Below, one piece after another: positions 45,287 to 54,680 of a stretch of DNA of 64,000 nucleotides. The notes beneath the pieces are model-generated. The model saw nothing but the letters and a program-made list of their open reading frames with translations. It was not told the origin of the DNA and did not search any database. Source of the DNA: Ilumatobacteraceae bacterium. Its GTDB lineage: Bacteria > Actinomycetota > Acidimicrobiia > Acidimicrobiales > Ilumatobacteraceae. Every line of letters starts with the position of its first letter. The stretch's first letter is position 1. The stretch is from contig JALHOG010000006.1 in assembly GCA_022843125.1 (NCBI GenBank), forward strand, positions 1 to 64,000, written 5' to 3'. A program made the translations under genes and the position numbers.

Positions 45287-46441
45287 ATGCGCATCGGCAT
45301 CCTCACCCGCGAGTACCCACCCGACGTCTACGGCGGTGCCGGTGTCCACGTCGACTTCCTCGTCCGCGAGCTGGTGAAGCTGGCCGATGTCGAGGTGCAC
45401 TGCATGGGTGATCCGCGCCCCGGCGCGATCGCCCATTCCGAGCACAACCCGCTGCTGGAGGGGGCGAACCCCGCGTTGCGCACCCTGGCCGCCGACCTCG
45501 CCATGGCCGACCAGACCGCGTCGTGCGACATCGTCCACTCGCACACCTGGTACGCCAACATGGGCGGGCACCTCGCCAAGCTGCTCCACGGCATCCCGCA
45601 CGTCGTCACGTCGCACTCGCTCGAGCCGCAGCGCCCGTGGAAGGCCGAGCAGCTCGGCGGCGGCTACCGGGTGTCGTCGTGGGCCGAGAAGACCGCCTAC
45701 GAGGCCGCCGACGCGGTGATCGCCGTCAGCCACGGGTCGCGCCGCGACGTGATGGCGTCGTACCCGGATCTCGACGAGGCCAAGGTGCACGTCGTCCACA
45801 ACGGGATCGACACCGACTTCTACCGGCCCGACCCGGCGACCGACGTGATGGAACGGCTCGGGGTCGACCTCGACCGGCCGTCGGTCGTGTTCGTCGGCCG
45901 GATCACACGCCAGAAGGGAGTGCCGCACCTGCTGCGCGCCGCCCTCCAGTTCGACCCCGCAGTGCAGCTCGTCCTGCTCGCGGGCGCGGCCGACACCCCT
46001 GAGCTCGCAGCCGAGACCGACGATGCGGTCGCCACGCTGCGCGCCAACCGTGACGCGGTGTTCCTGGTGAGCGAGATGCTCCCGCGCGACGAGGTCCGCC
46101 AGGTCCTCACCCACGGAACGGTGTTCGTCTGTCCGTCGGTGTACGAACCGCTCGGCATCGTCAACCTCGAGGCGATGGCGTGCGAGACCGCCGTGGTCGC
46201 GAGCGACGTCGGCGGCATCCCGGAGGTCGTCGCCGACGGCGAGACCGGCCTGCTCGTGCACTACGACGCAGCAGACCCAGCAACGTTCGAGTCGGAACTG
46301 GCGCGCGCCGTCAACGAGGTCGTCACCGACCCACAACGGGCACGCAGCATGGGTGCCGCCGGTCGCGAACGAGCGGTCGCCGAGTTCGGCTGGGATGCCG
46401 CCGCGCGCAAGACCATGGACATCTACGAATCGGTCCTCTGA
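45287..46441 (+). CDS. glgM: GT4 glycosyltransferase, GlgM-type maltose-1-phosphate / glycogen synthase
   Basis: 384 residues, GT-B fold. N-terminal RIGILTREYPPDVYGGAGVH is the signature of the actinobacterial glucan synthase family. C-terminal FVGRITRQKGVPHLL and the donor-site E-x7-E in PSVYEPLGIVNLEAMACE are intact. In mycobacteria the orthologue makes alpha-maltose-1-phosphate from ADP-glucose, feeding GlgE. No glgC or glgE is in the window, so the pathway is inferred from family alone. Confidence 0.88.
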   Translation: MRIGILTREYPPDVYGGAGVHVDFLVRELVKLADVEVHCMGDPRPGAIAHSEHNPLLEGANPALRTLAADLAMADQTASCDIVHSHTWYANMGGHLAKLLHGIPHVVTSHSLEPQRPWKAEQLGGGYRVSSWAEKTAYEAADAVIAVSHGSRRDVMASYPDLDEAKVHVVHNGIDTDFYRPDPATDVMERLGVDLDRPSVVFVGRITRQKGVPHLLRAALQFDPAVQLVLLAGAADTPELAAETDDAVATLRANRDAVFLVSEMLPRDEVRQVLTHGTVFVCPSVYEPLGIVNLEAMACETAVVASDVGGIPEVVADGETGLLVHYDAADPATFESELARAVNEVVTDPQRARSMGAAGRERAVAEFGWDAAARKTMDIYESVL

Positions 46442-46488
46442 CCTCTGGTGCGGGTCGACCGCTGCTCGTCCGACGATGCGGACTTGAC

Positions 46489-46494
46489 TACGGT
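46489..46494 (+). promoter_or_regulatory. -10 element (TACGGT), leaderless start
   Basis: TACGGT, 7 nt before ATG 46502. Confidence 0.55.
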
Positions 46495-46501
46495 GCGTGA
46501 G

Positions 46502-47617
46502 ATGAGCGACAGGACGTCGCGGAAGGCTCGGTCACGGGCCGACCGAATCGCCAGGCCAGCCACCGGAGCTGAGGTCCTGAAGCGCGTCGGCGGGCCCAAA
46601 CCCGTCGAGCGGTTCGGGCCGAGCACCGCGATTCCCGATGGGCCAATCGATGCGAGCGAGGTGCTGGAGGGCGATGAGATCCCGATCGTCCTCAATCGAC
46701 GCAACGTGGTCCCGGCTGACGTGCGGAACTACGTCGCCGAACATCACCTCACCCAACGCGACGATCGATGGGGGGCGTGGCGCACTGCAACGGTGTTCGG
46801 AGGATGGCTGGCTCTGGTGGCGGTTGGCATCGTCGTCGACTCCACGGCGATCTGGGCGGCGGTTTCGGTCGCGATTGCGGTCTGGTATTCGACGCTCTTC
46901 GCATACGTGCACCACAGCACGCACGGCAATCTGTTCACGTCCCGGACGGCCAACCACATCGTCGGCGGCGTCGCGGGTGCAGTCGCCCTCATGCCCACCT
47001 GCGCCTACCGCGCCTTCCATGCCACCCACCATGCGTGGACCCGCACGGCGGAGGACCCGGAGAACCTTCCGGTGTCATACCGCAACAAGGCCCACTACGC
47101 CGTGATCTTCCTCGCCACCGGCCTCGGACTGTCTGCCATCTTGTGGGCCGGCGCCCTGGGCACGTTGGTCGGCCGACCGCCCCGCTGGGTGCGTCTGGCG
47201 AGCCATCGCCGCCACATTCGTCGGTGGATTGCCCTCCCGGTGCTCCTGATCGGCGCCGGCGTCGTGGTGACAGTTCGGTATCCGGACGTCGGGCTGTACG
47301 GCTGGTTGATCCCGTCGGTGCTCGCCAATCTGTTCGCCGTCGCCTACTTCACGCTCCCCGACCATCTGGGAAGCGAACTCGACCTCCCGATCCTGGAGAA
47401 CAGCCGGACGACCGTGTCGAACGGTTTCGGCCGTTGGATCTACCTCTACGACAACTTCCACGCGGCCCATCACCTCGTGCCCAACGTGCCGCCGTGCCGG
47501 CTGGGCAAGCTCGACACGCAGATCCGCGATCGCACGCGCATCGTCTCCCCCGGCTTCACGTCGGTCCACCGGTCGACGTTGGCCGGGCTTCCGTGGCTCA
47601 GCCGACGGGTGAGATGA
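46502..47617 (+). CDS. Membrane fatty acid desaturase
   Basis: 371 residues with three histidine boxes of the di-iron desaturase superfamily: HHSTHG, HATHHAW and HAAHHL, interleaved with four membrane helices. It introduces double bonds in acyl chains (or hydroxylates a related lipid). The long basic N-terminus (RTSRKARSRADRIARP) is cytosolic. ATG 46502 is preferred to an upstream GTG because of the -10 element 7 nt before it. No electron donor gene adjoins it. Headgroup and position specificity are unknown. Confidence 0.82.
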   Translation: MSDRTSRKARSRADRIARPATGAEVLKRVGGPKPVERFGPSTAIPDGPIDASEVLEGDEIPIVLNRRNVVPADVRNYVAEHHLTQRDDRWGAWRTATVFGGWLALVAVGIVVDSTAIWAAVSVAIAVWYSTLFAYVHHSTHGNLFTSRTANHIVGGVAGAVALMPTCAYRAFHATHHAWTRTAEDPENLPVSYRNKAHYAVIFLATGLGLSAILWAGALGTLVGRPPRWVRLASHRRHIRRWIALPVLLIGAGVVVTVRYPDVGLYGWLIPSVLANLFAVAYFTLPDHLGSELDLPILENSRTTVSNGFGRWIYLYDNFHAAHHLVPNVPPCRLGKLDTQIRDRTRIVSPGFTSVHRSTLAGLPWLSRRVR

Positions 47618-47905
47618 CCGCTACCCATCCCAGCTGGGGCCCGTCTTGACGGTTTCCTCGCATACTTGACGCGTTCAAGATTTCCGGAGAAACAGCCGAT
47701 GATCAGGGGTGATGCGAGTTGGGCAGAACCTCGGGGGCGGTGTGGACCACACATCTCACCCACCGCGACCTGCCGTTCTTAACAGCCTCTTGACCAATTC
47801 ACGTGTCGAGCTGGATGCATCGGCGTCGGGCCGACGCACCGTTTCCAGGGTGAGCGCAGCCCCCCGCCACCACCATGTCCGGAGGCCCGACGCACATCGC
47901 CCGGC
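47618..47905. other. 288-nt gap before a GGDEF-EAL gene
   Basis: No gene seen. It holds a 13-bp palindrome, GTGTGG-A-CCACAC at 47740-47752, that could be an operator, and a locally A/T-richer patch near 47660-47700. I looked for a c-di-GMP riboswitch and found no matching core. Confidence 0.4.
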
Positions 47906-50257
47906 ATGTCGCCAACACACTGCTCGACTCTCGCCCAGGCCCGTGCCATGACGGTGCTGCACCTCGATCAGACTCCGAGCCGCTCCCCGCTCGGGCGCGA
48001 CGGAGAATCGTCGGCGACCGCGGGTCAGCGAGCGCAGATCGCGGCCAACGGACTTGGTCCTCGTGCCGCGTGGTGGCTGGTCGCCGTGTACGCCGTCGCT
48101 GCGGCCGCCGTGGCGCTCGACGTCGCTGGCGCGGGAACCTCAGCCGTGCTGATCGTGACCTCGACGATCGCCCTCATCGTCGGGATTCGGATCAACCGAC
48201 CTGCGCTCGCATGGCCGTTCTGGGGTTTCGTGGTGGCCGGAGTGTTCTGGATGTTCGCGGCGGTCACCCGTGACGTGACGGGCTCGACGGGCGATCTGAC
48301 GGCCAATCGATCGCTGCTCCCGGATCTCTTCGCCCTGCCGGGCTACGCCGCGTACGGCGTCGGGCTCATGGCGATCCTTCGCTCCCGCGACGGTCGCAAT
48401 CGGGGAGCGTTGACGGACGCCGTCATCGTCGCTGTGGCCGGTTTCCTCCTGGCCTGGGAGTTCGTGATCGCGCGCACGCTGCAGGTCGACGAGGCGTCAC
48501 CGATCGCGCAGGGTGCGATCGTCGTCTACCCGGTGCTCGGCTGTGCATTCGTCGCACTCGCGTGCCGGCTCGCATTCGTGTCGGGCCGACGGATTCCGGT
48601 TCACGGTTTCCTCTTGGTGGCGATGATCGGGCTGCTCATCGGCGACGTGTCGTACGCAATCGACGAGCTGGGGATCCTCGACCTCGGGCATCGCCGCGAC
48701 CTCGGCTACATCGTGACCGCTGCGGCGATGGGCGCAGCAGCGCTGCACCCGTCGGTCCGCGAGCTCCACGTGCGGGGCACATCGAGCCGGCGGGCACTGC
48801 CGACCGCACGTGCCACGCTGCTCGCGATCTCGCTCCTGCTGCCGAGCCTGCTCTTCATCTACGGCATCGACGACCCTGCGGTGCGTGCGCTGCCCTTCCA
48901 GCTGGGCGTGGTGGTCCTCGCGGTGATCGCGACGTTCCGCCTGCTCGACTCGGTCCGGGACCAGAACACTGCTGCTGACACCCTGTCGTGGCAGGCCGAT
49001 CATGACGGACTCACGGGTCTGCCGAATCGCAACGCGATCAACACCGCCATCAACGAGCGGGTGTCGAACGTCTCCGGCGACCTGGTCATCGCGTATTTCG
49101 ACCTCGACCACTTCAAGAACATCAACGATGCGCTCGGTCACGTCTACGGCGACCAACTGCTGGTCGCCGTGGCCCGTCAGCTGCGTGAGCAGCTCCCGGA
49201 CCACATCGTGCTCGGTCGCATCGGCGGAGACGAGTTCGTCGCCGTCTGCGACTGCGACTCGGTGGACGCCGATCGGCTGGCACAGCACATCTTGCGGATC
49301 CTTGCGACACCGTTCCACGTCGGCGGGTTCGAGGCGTCGGCGACCGCGTCGATCGGTATCACCGTGGCTCGCGGTGGTCGCAATGCCGACGCACTGCTCC
49401 GAGACGCCGACACCGCGATGTACCGGGCGAAGGACGCAGGCCGCAACACGTACGCAGTGTTCTCCGACGACATGCGCGACCGGGTGGAACGGCGGATCCG
49501 GATCGAACGCGAGCTACGTGACGCCCTGGAGCGCGGCGGCGAGGTGCGGGCGTGGTTCCAACCGCTCCACGATCTCGACACCGGCCGGGTGATCGGGTTC
49601 GAGGCGCTCGCTCGCTGGATCACACCATCTCGCATCGTTCCGCCGCTCGAGTTCATCGACGTGGCCGAGGACACCGGGCTCATCACCGAACTCGGCGCGC
49701 AGATCATCGAGCAGGCGTGCGCCACGATCGCACACGTCAGGCAGCAGTCGGGCTGCGAGCTGTTCGTCACCGTGAACGTGTCGGCTCGCCAGCTCGTCGA
49801 TGACGGCATCGTGCACCTCGTGACCGAAGCGCTGTCACGTCACGGGCTACCGGGCTCCGCCCTGTGCCTCGAGATCACCGAGTCGATCATGGTCAACGAG
49901 AAGAACGTCGAGCGGCTGCGGGCACTCTGCCGGCTCGGTGTGTGGCTCGCCGTCGACGACTTCGGCACCGGCTATTCGTCGCTGTCGTACCTGCACCGGA
50001 TGCCGATCTCGAAGGTCAAGATCGACAAGTCGTTCATCGACGACATCGCGACGGGCGACCCGTCGATCATGGTGGCGATCCTGTCGATGGCCCACTCGCT
50101 CGGTCTCACCTGCGTGGCGGAAGGCGTCGAGACCCGGGATCAGGCGGTCCGCCTGCGTGCCCTCGGGTGCGACAGCGCACAGGGCTACCTCTGGTCGAAA
50201 CCGGTGCCCGCCGAGACTCTCACCGAACTCGTGGGCTCACCAGTCCCCGCAGCCTGA
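47906..50257 (+). CDS. Membrane GGDEF-EAL cyclic-di-GMP protein
   Basis: 783 residues (769 if ATG 47948 is the start). Eight or so N-terminal membrane helices (~55-350) with no clear soluble sensor, then GGDEF (IGGDEF at ~440) and EAL (FEALARW at ~566). All EAL motifs are classic: NVSARQL, EITESIMV, DDFGTGYSS, KVKIDKSF, EGVET. It should be bifunctional or a phosphodiesterase gated by GTP. Its last 21 nt overlap the convergent gene at 50237. Confidence 0.9.
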   Translation: MSPTHCSTLAQARAMTVLHLDQTPSRSPLGRDGESSATAGQRAQIAANGLGPRAAWWLVAVYAVAAAAVALDVAGAGTSAVLIVTSTIALIVGIRINRPALAWPFWGFVVAGVFWMFAAVTRDVTGSTGDLTANRSLLPDLFALPGYAAYGVGLMAILRSRDGRNRGALTDAVIVAVAGFLLAWEFVIARTLQVDEASPIAQGAIVVYPVLGCAFVALACRLAFVSGRRIPVHGFLLVAMIGLLIGDVSYAIDELGILDLGHRRDLGYIVTAAAMGAAALHPSVRELHVRGTSSRRALPTARATLLAISLLLPSLLFIYGIDDPAVRALPFQLGVVVLAVIATFRLLDSVRDQNTAADTLSWQADHDGLTGLPNRNAINTAINERVSNVSGDLVIAYFDLDHFKNINDALGHVYGDQLLVAVARQLREQLPDHIVLGRIGGDEFVAVCDCDSVDADRLAQHILRILATPFHVGGFEASATASIGITVARGGRNADALLRDADTAMYRAKDAGRNTYAVFSDDMRDRVERRIRIERELRDALERGGEVRAWFQPLHDLDTGRVIGFEALARWITPSRIVPPLEFIDVAEDTGLITELGAQIIEQACATIAHVRQQSGCELFVTVNVSARQLVDDGIVHLVTEALSRHGLPGSALCLEITESIMVNEKNVERLRALCRLGVWLAVDDFGTGYSSLSYLHRMPISKVKIDKSFIDDIATGDPSIMVAILSMAHSLGLTCVAEGVETRDQAVRLRALGCDSAQGYLWSKPVPAETLTELVGSPVPAA

Positions 50258-51124
50258 CAGGTCGCTGAGATCATCGTCGTCGGGCTCGGGCGGCCGGCGA
50301 TCGACCCACGGCCCGAACAGTGATCGCTTGAGCGAACCGTTCCACGCGAGCATCTGACCGACACCGATCTCGTCGAGCGGCAGCACCGTCGGGATCGACT
50401 CCGCGCCGACCACGATCTGTCGGCCACCGATCTGCATCATCGGCGTCTTGAAGCCGTCGCGGTACACGCTGAAGAGCTCCTCGACCACCGACTGCAACCA
50501 GTAGTCGACCCCGCGTGCCCGCGCCGTGCGGTACGCAGCCGACCACAGCGCGAACATGGGCGACAGGTTCGACCCGACCGCGCCGAGCGTCGCCCATTCA
50601 GCCACCCGCTCGAAGCCGACGTGGTTGAGCATCCACGTCCATTCGGGCTCGATGGTGTGCATCGCCGTGACGAGGAACTGCTCCTCCATCGGGAGGACGC
50701 TGTCGCCCCAGATCATCCGCGCGACACCGACGGGTGTGGACGGGTCATCGACCGGGGTGGCGACGAAGATCTGCGAGCGCGATTCGAACGGGATGTAGTC
50801 GACCACCTCGCCTGCTTGCTCGCTGGCGCCCGTGGCCCAACCGTTGCGCACCGCGAAGATCTCGAGCTCGGCCCGCTTGGCAGCGGTCCAGCAGGCACCG
50901 TCGCGAGCCGTCGCCGTGTGGACGATCAGGCGGCGGAACCGTCGGACCGGTCGCCCGAACTCGGACCATTCGACCGCGGGGCGGGAGCGCACCGGGGCGC
51001 GATCGACGGTCGCTCCGATGGATCGGTCCCAGCCTGCTTCGTACGGGGTGCGCCACCGTTGCGGGTGGGGCACGATCGTCCGGCGGGAGCGGGGTCCGAG
51101 CGCCCGGGCGTCTTGGTCGGTCAC
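50237..51124 (-). CDS. GNAT-fold, autoinducer-synthase/N-acyltransferase-like protein
   Basis: 295 residues. After a basic N-terminus the order of motifs resembles LuxI/FeeM-type N-acyl synthases: RAELEIFAVRNGWA, VDYIPFESRSQIFVA, PVGVARMIW, LPMEEQF, VGFERVAEWATLGA, then a helix (AAYRTARARGVDYWLQSVVE) and RDGFKTPMMQIG. I infer an acyltransferase by pattern only; no active site can be proved. GTG start lies 7 nt after a TACCTT -10 element. A three-half-site palindrome lies 33-60 nt upstream, so expression is probably regulated. Confidence 0.42.
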   Translation of the reverse strand: MTDQDARALGPRSRRTIVPHPQRWRTPYEAGWDRSIGATVDRAPVRSRPAVEWSEFGRPVRRFRRLIVHTATARDGACWTAAKRAELEIFAVRNGWATGASEQAGEVVDYIPFESRSQIFVATPVDDPSTPVGVARMIWGDSVLPMEEQFLVTAMHTIEPEWTWMLNHVGFERVAEWATLGAVGSNLSPMFALWSAAYRTARARGVDYWLQSVVEELFSVYRDGFKTPMMQIGGRQIVVGAESIPTVLPLDEIGVGQMLAWNGSLKRSLFGPWVDRRPPEPDDDDLSDLSGCGDW

Positions 51125-51131
51125 CGGGGCG

Positions 51132-51137
51132 AAGGTA
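51132..51137 (-). promoter_or_regulatory. -10 element (TACCTT), leaderless start
   Basis: TACCTT on the minus strand, exactly 7 nt before GTG 51124 of the acyltransferase-like gene. Confidence 0.55.
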
Positions 51138-51156
51138 TCAGCCCATCGTCGCCGAG

Positions 51157-51184
51157 GGTGAAAGCCGTTTCACCAGAGGTGAAA
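51157..51184. promoter_or_regulatory. Three-half-site palindromic operator
   Basis: GGTGAAA (51157-51163), TTTCACC (51168-51174) and GGTGAAA (51178-51184). The first pair forms a perfect 7+4+7 palindrome and the second a perfect 7+3+7 palindrome sharing the middle half-site. It overlaps the -35 region of the leftward gene and lies 156 nt before valS. A dimeric repressor binding twice is likely. Confidence 0.6.
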
Positions 51185-51339
51185 GTTCAGCGTGAATTTG
51201 TCCGAAATCTCGGTGAACTTGATCAACCCTGGAGGTTTCAGCCACGTTGAGTGCACGTTCTAGTCTGATTTGCACGGAACGTCAACGGCCAGCACGGAGC
51301 AGCGGGGCCGTGCGGCCAGCCCGTATCCTTCCTGGCTCT

Positions 51340-53883
51340 ATGGCGAACATCCCCGAGAAGCCGACGCTCGACGGCATCGAGGCGCGCTGGGCCGACCAGT
51401 GGGACCTCGATGGCATCTACCGCTTCGACCGCTCGGCCATCCGCGCTGACGTCTTCGCCATCGACACCCCGCCGCCGACCGTGTCGGGGTCGCTGCACAT
51501 GGGACACGTGTTCAGCTACACCCACACCGACACGATCGCCCGGTTCCAGCGCATGCGCGGCAAGGCCGTGTTCTACCCGATGGGCTGGGACGACAACGGT
51601 CTGCCCACCGAGCGGCGGGTGCAGAACTATTTCGGGGTCCGCTGCGATGCCGGCCAGCCCTACGTCGACGGCTTTCAACCGCCGTTCCGTGGCGACCCGC
51701 CGAAGGACCACCAGGCCGTGCCGATCTCGCGGCCCAACTTCCTCGAACTGTGCGACGAGCTGGTCGAGCTCGACGAGCAAGTGTTCGAGAATCTGTTCCG
51801 CCGCCTCGGGCTCAGCGTCGACTGGTCGCTGCTGTACGCCACGATCGACGAGCGCAGCCGGCGGATCAGCCAGCGGGCCTTCCTCCGCAACGTCGCCCGC
51901 GGCGAGGCGTACAGCCAGGAGGCCCCCACCATGTGGGACGTCGACTTCCAGACCGCCGTCGCCCAGGCCGAGATGGAAGACCGCGACCGCCCCGGCGCCT
52001 ATCACCAGATCGCGTTCCACCGCACCGACGGTCACGGCGACGTCGTCATCGACACCACACGGCCCGAGCTGCTCGCCGCCTGCGTGGCGTTGGTCGCCCA
52101 CCCCGACGACGAGCGCTACCGACCGCTCTTCGGCACCACCGTGCGCACGCCGCTGTACGGGGTCGACGTGCCGATCGTCGCCCACGAGTTGGCCCAGCCC
52201 GACAAGGGCACCGGCATCGCGATGATCTGCACGTTCGGCGACCTGACCGACGTCATCTGGTGGCGCGAGCTGAACCTGCCGACGCGGGCGATCATCGGCC
52301 GCAACGGCCGGATCGTGGCCGACGCCCCGCACGGCATCGAGGGCGCCGGGCTCGACGCGTACGCGGCGATCGCAGGCCAGACGGTGAAGCAGGCCCAGCG
52401 CGCCGTGGTCGAGCAGTTGCAGGCGTCGGGCGAGATGCTCGGCGAGGCCCGCCCCATCCAACACCCGGTCAAGTTCTTCGAGAAGGGCGACCGCCCGCTC
52501 GAGATCGTCGCCAGCCGACAGTGGTACATCCGCAACGGCGGCCGCTCGAAGGAGCTGCAGCAGGCACTGATCGCTCGCGGGCGCGAGATGACGTGGCACC
52601 CCACACACATGCGCCACCGGTACGACAACTGGATCGAAGGGCTCAACGGCGACTGGCTCGTGAGCCGGCAGCGCTTCTTCGGCGTGCCGATCCCGGTCTG
52701 GTATCCGCTCGATGCGAACGGCGACCCCGACTACGACCGCCCGCTCCTGCCCGGCGAAGACCGTCTCCCCGTCGACCCGTCGACCGACATGCCCGAGGGG
52801 TACACGGCCGATCAGCGCAACCAGCCGAACGGTTTCGTCGGCGACGCCGACGTGTTCGACACCTGGGCCACCTCGTCGCTCACCCCGCAGATCGCCAGCA
52901 ATTGGGAGGAGCCGGTCGACGCCATGTTCGACAGCGTCTTCCCGATGGACATGCGACCCCAGGCCCACGACATCATCCGGACCTGGCTGTTCGCCACGGC
53001 GGTGCGCAGCCACTACGAGCACGACGCTGCGCCCTGGACCAACTGTGCGCTGTCGGGCTGGATCCTCGACCCCGATCGCAAGAAGATGTCGAAGTCGAAG
53101 GGCAACGTCGTCACCCCGATCGACCTGTTCGACACCTACGGCACCGACGCTGTTCGTTACTGGGCGGCGTCGGCGCGGCCCGGCACCGACACAGCGTTCA
53201 GCGAAGACCAGATGAAGGTGGGCCGCAAGCTCGCCAACAAGATCCTCAACCTCACCAAGTTCGTGCTCGGCATCGGCCCGGTCGAACCGGGCGCCGAGAT
53301 CACCGACCCGATCGACCGGTCGATGCTCGCCAAGCTCGACGCCGTCATCGCAGAGGCCACCGCAGCGTTCGAGGCATTCGACTACGCCCGCGCGCTCGAG
53401 CGCACCGAGTCGTTCTTCTGGTGGTTCTGCGACGACTACGTCGAGCTCGTCAAGGGCCGCGGCTACGGCTCACGCGGTGACGCACCCGCCGCCTCCGCTC
53501 GCGCCGCGCTGCGCACGGCGCTCGACGCGATCCTGCGGCTGTTCGCCCCCACACTCCCGTTCGCCTCCGAGGAGGCCTGGAGCTGGTGGCACGACCAGAG
53601 CATCCACGCCGAGGCCTGGCCTGCGGCGAGCGCCGCCGGCGGCGACCCGGCGCTGATCGACCCGACGCTCGAACTGCTCGGACTCGTGCGGCGCACCAAG
53701 ACCGAAGCGAAGGTCAGCCAGCGCGCCGCCGTCGCCGAGCTCACGGTGCAGCTGCCCGATGCCCTCGCCGCCGCGTTCGAGGCCGGCCGCGCCGACCTCC
53801 TCGAGGCCGGGTCGATCGCGGCCGTCTCGGCGGCATCAGCCGACGCACTCGGGTGCACCGTCGCGCTGGCAACCTCGACGTGA
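51340..53883 (+). CDS. valS: Valyl-tRNA synthetase (archaeal-type)
   Basis: 847 residues. Charges tRNA-Val. Class I signatures HMGH (in VSGSLHMGHVFSY) and KMSKSKGN are present, with the editing domain between them (DTTRPELLAACVALV). The C-terminus lacks the long coiled-coil arm of ordinary bacterial ValRS and ends after the anticodon-binding domain, matching the archaeal/rickettsial type. ATG 51340 follows a TATCCT element by 10 nt. No T-box leader was found. Confidence 0.93.
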   Translation: MANIPEKPTLDGIEARWADQWDLDGIYRFDRSAIRADVFAIDTPPPTVSGSLHMGHVFSYTHTDTIARFQRMRGKAVFYPMGWDDNGLPTERRVQNYFGVRCDAGQPYVDGFQPPFRGDPPKDHQAVPISRPNFLELCDELVELDEQVFENLFRRLGLSVDWSLLYATIDERSRRISQRAFLRNVARGEAYSQEAPTMWDVDFQTAVAQAEMEDRDRPGAYHQIAFHRTDGHGDVVIDTTRPELLAACVALVAHPDDERYRPLFGTTVRTPLYGVDVPIVAHELAQPDKGTGIAMICTFGDLTDVIWWRELNLPTRAIIGRNGRIVADAPHGIEGAGLDAYAAIAGQTVKQAQRAVVEQLQASGEMLGEARPIQHPVKFFEKGDRPLEIVASRQWYIRNGGRSKELQQALIARGREMTWHPTHMRHRYDNWIEGLNGDWLVSRQRFFGVPIPVWYPLDANGDPDYDRPLLPGEDRLPVDPSTDMPEGYTADQRNQPNGFVGDADVFDTWATSSLTPQIASNWEEPVDAMFDSVFPMDMRPQAHDIIRTWLFATAVRSHYEHDAAPWTNCALSGWILDPDRKKMSKSKGNVVTPIDLFDTYGTDAVRYWAASARPGTDTAFSEDQMKVGRKLANKILNLTKFVLGIGPVEPGAEITDPIDRSMLAKLDAVIAEATAAFEAFDYARALERTESFFWWFCDDYVELVKGRGYGSRGDAPAASARAALRTALDAILRLFAPTLPFASEEAWSWWHDQSIHAEAWPAASAAGGDPALIDPTLELLGLVRRTKTEAKVSQRAAVAELTVQLPDALAAAFEAGRADLLEAGSIAAVSAASADALGCTVALATST

Positions 53884-53897
53884 CCGACGCGAATCGG

Positions 53898-53903
53898 TAG
53901 AGT
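53898..53903 (+). promoter_or_regulatory. -10 element (TAGAGT), leaderless start
   Basis: TAGAGT, exactly 7 nt before ATG 53911, only 14 nt after the valS stop, so the next gene has its own promoter. Confidence 0.6.
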
Positions 53904-53910
53904 CTTTCCG

Positions 53911-54630
53911 ATGCGCACGAAGTTGGGACGTGTCGCCGCGCTGTTGACCATCGGTCTCTCGGCGTTCGCGGCCGCGAGCACCGTCGGTGTGGCCTCCGCC
54001 ACCAGCCCGGCACCGTCCGTTCCCCCCGCCCCGGCCCAACCCGCTGCAGCAGTCCCCACGACCGCTCCGCCCGTCACCGAGCCCACGACGACCACGACGA
54101 CCGTGCCGCTGATCACCGAGCCGCCACTCGTCATCGAGGTCCCGACTGCAGCCCCGCCGACGCGCGGCACGCAGGTGCAGGTCACCGAGACGATCCCGCC
54201 GCCGCCCAAGCCACCGGATTGGCTGCCCGACAACTCCGGCGAGGGCCGCCGCATCGTGTACGCCAAGCGGGCGCAACGGGTGTGGCTGGTCGAGGCCGAC
54301 GGCACCGTCTCGAAGACCCATCGGGTGTCCGGGCGCCTCACCTGGAACCAGCCGACACCGGGCACCTACTCGGTGTTCTCGCGCTCCAGCTTCACCTGCA
54401 ACATCAAGAACCCCGCCATCTGCTGGCGGTACATGGTGCGGTTCACCAAAGGCCCCGAGGGCGACAACATCGGCTTCCACGAGATCCCGAACAACAACGG
54501 CAGGCCCGTCCAGACGGTCGCCCAACTCGGGACGCCGCTCTCGGGCGGCTGCGTACGCCAGGCCACCCCCGACGCGATCGCCGTGTGGGACTGGGCCCCG
54601 GTCGGCACCACCGTCGTCGTCCTCCCGTGA
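53911..54630 (+). CDS. Exported L,D-transpeptidase (YkuD domain)
   Basis: 239 residues. Signal peptide (LLTIGLSAFAAASTVGVASA), a ~75-residue Thr/Pro linker, and a C-terminal YkuD domain with the catalytic region GFHEIP...SGGCVR; the Cys nucleophile and His are intact. Such enzymes make 3-3 peptidoglycan cross-links or attach proteins to the wall. It precedes an LCP-family gene, so this is a small cell-envelope block. Confidence 0.88.
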   Translation: MRTKLGRVAALLTIGLSAFAAASTVGVASATSPAPSVPPAPAQPAAAVPTTAPPVTEPTTTTTTVPLITEPPLVIEVPTAAPPTRGTQVQVTETIPPPPKPPDWLPDNSGEGRRIVYAKRAQRVWLVEADGTVSKTHRVSGRLTWNQPTPGTYSVFSRSSFTCNIKNPAICWRYMVRFTKGPEGDNIGFHEIPNNNGRPVQTVAQLGTPLSGGCVRQATPDAIAVWDWAPVGTTVVVLP

Positions 54631-54680
54631 TCCGGGCCGCGGCTGTCGCTCCCTGACCAGCCGGTACGATCCACGGCTCG

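Noticed and set aside
47618..47905. Possible c-di-GMP riboswitch ahead of a GGDEF-EAL gene
   Set aside because: The expected GEMM core and tetraloop-receptor segments are absent.
51185..51339. Possible T-box leader before valS
   Set aside because: No antiterminator core (TGGNACC-like) and no specifier loop can be found; the palindromes upstream belong to the leftward gene's promoter.
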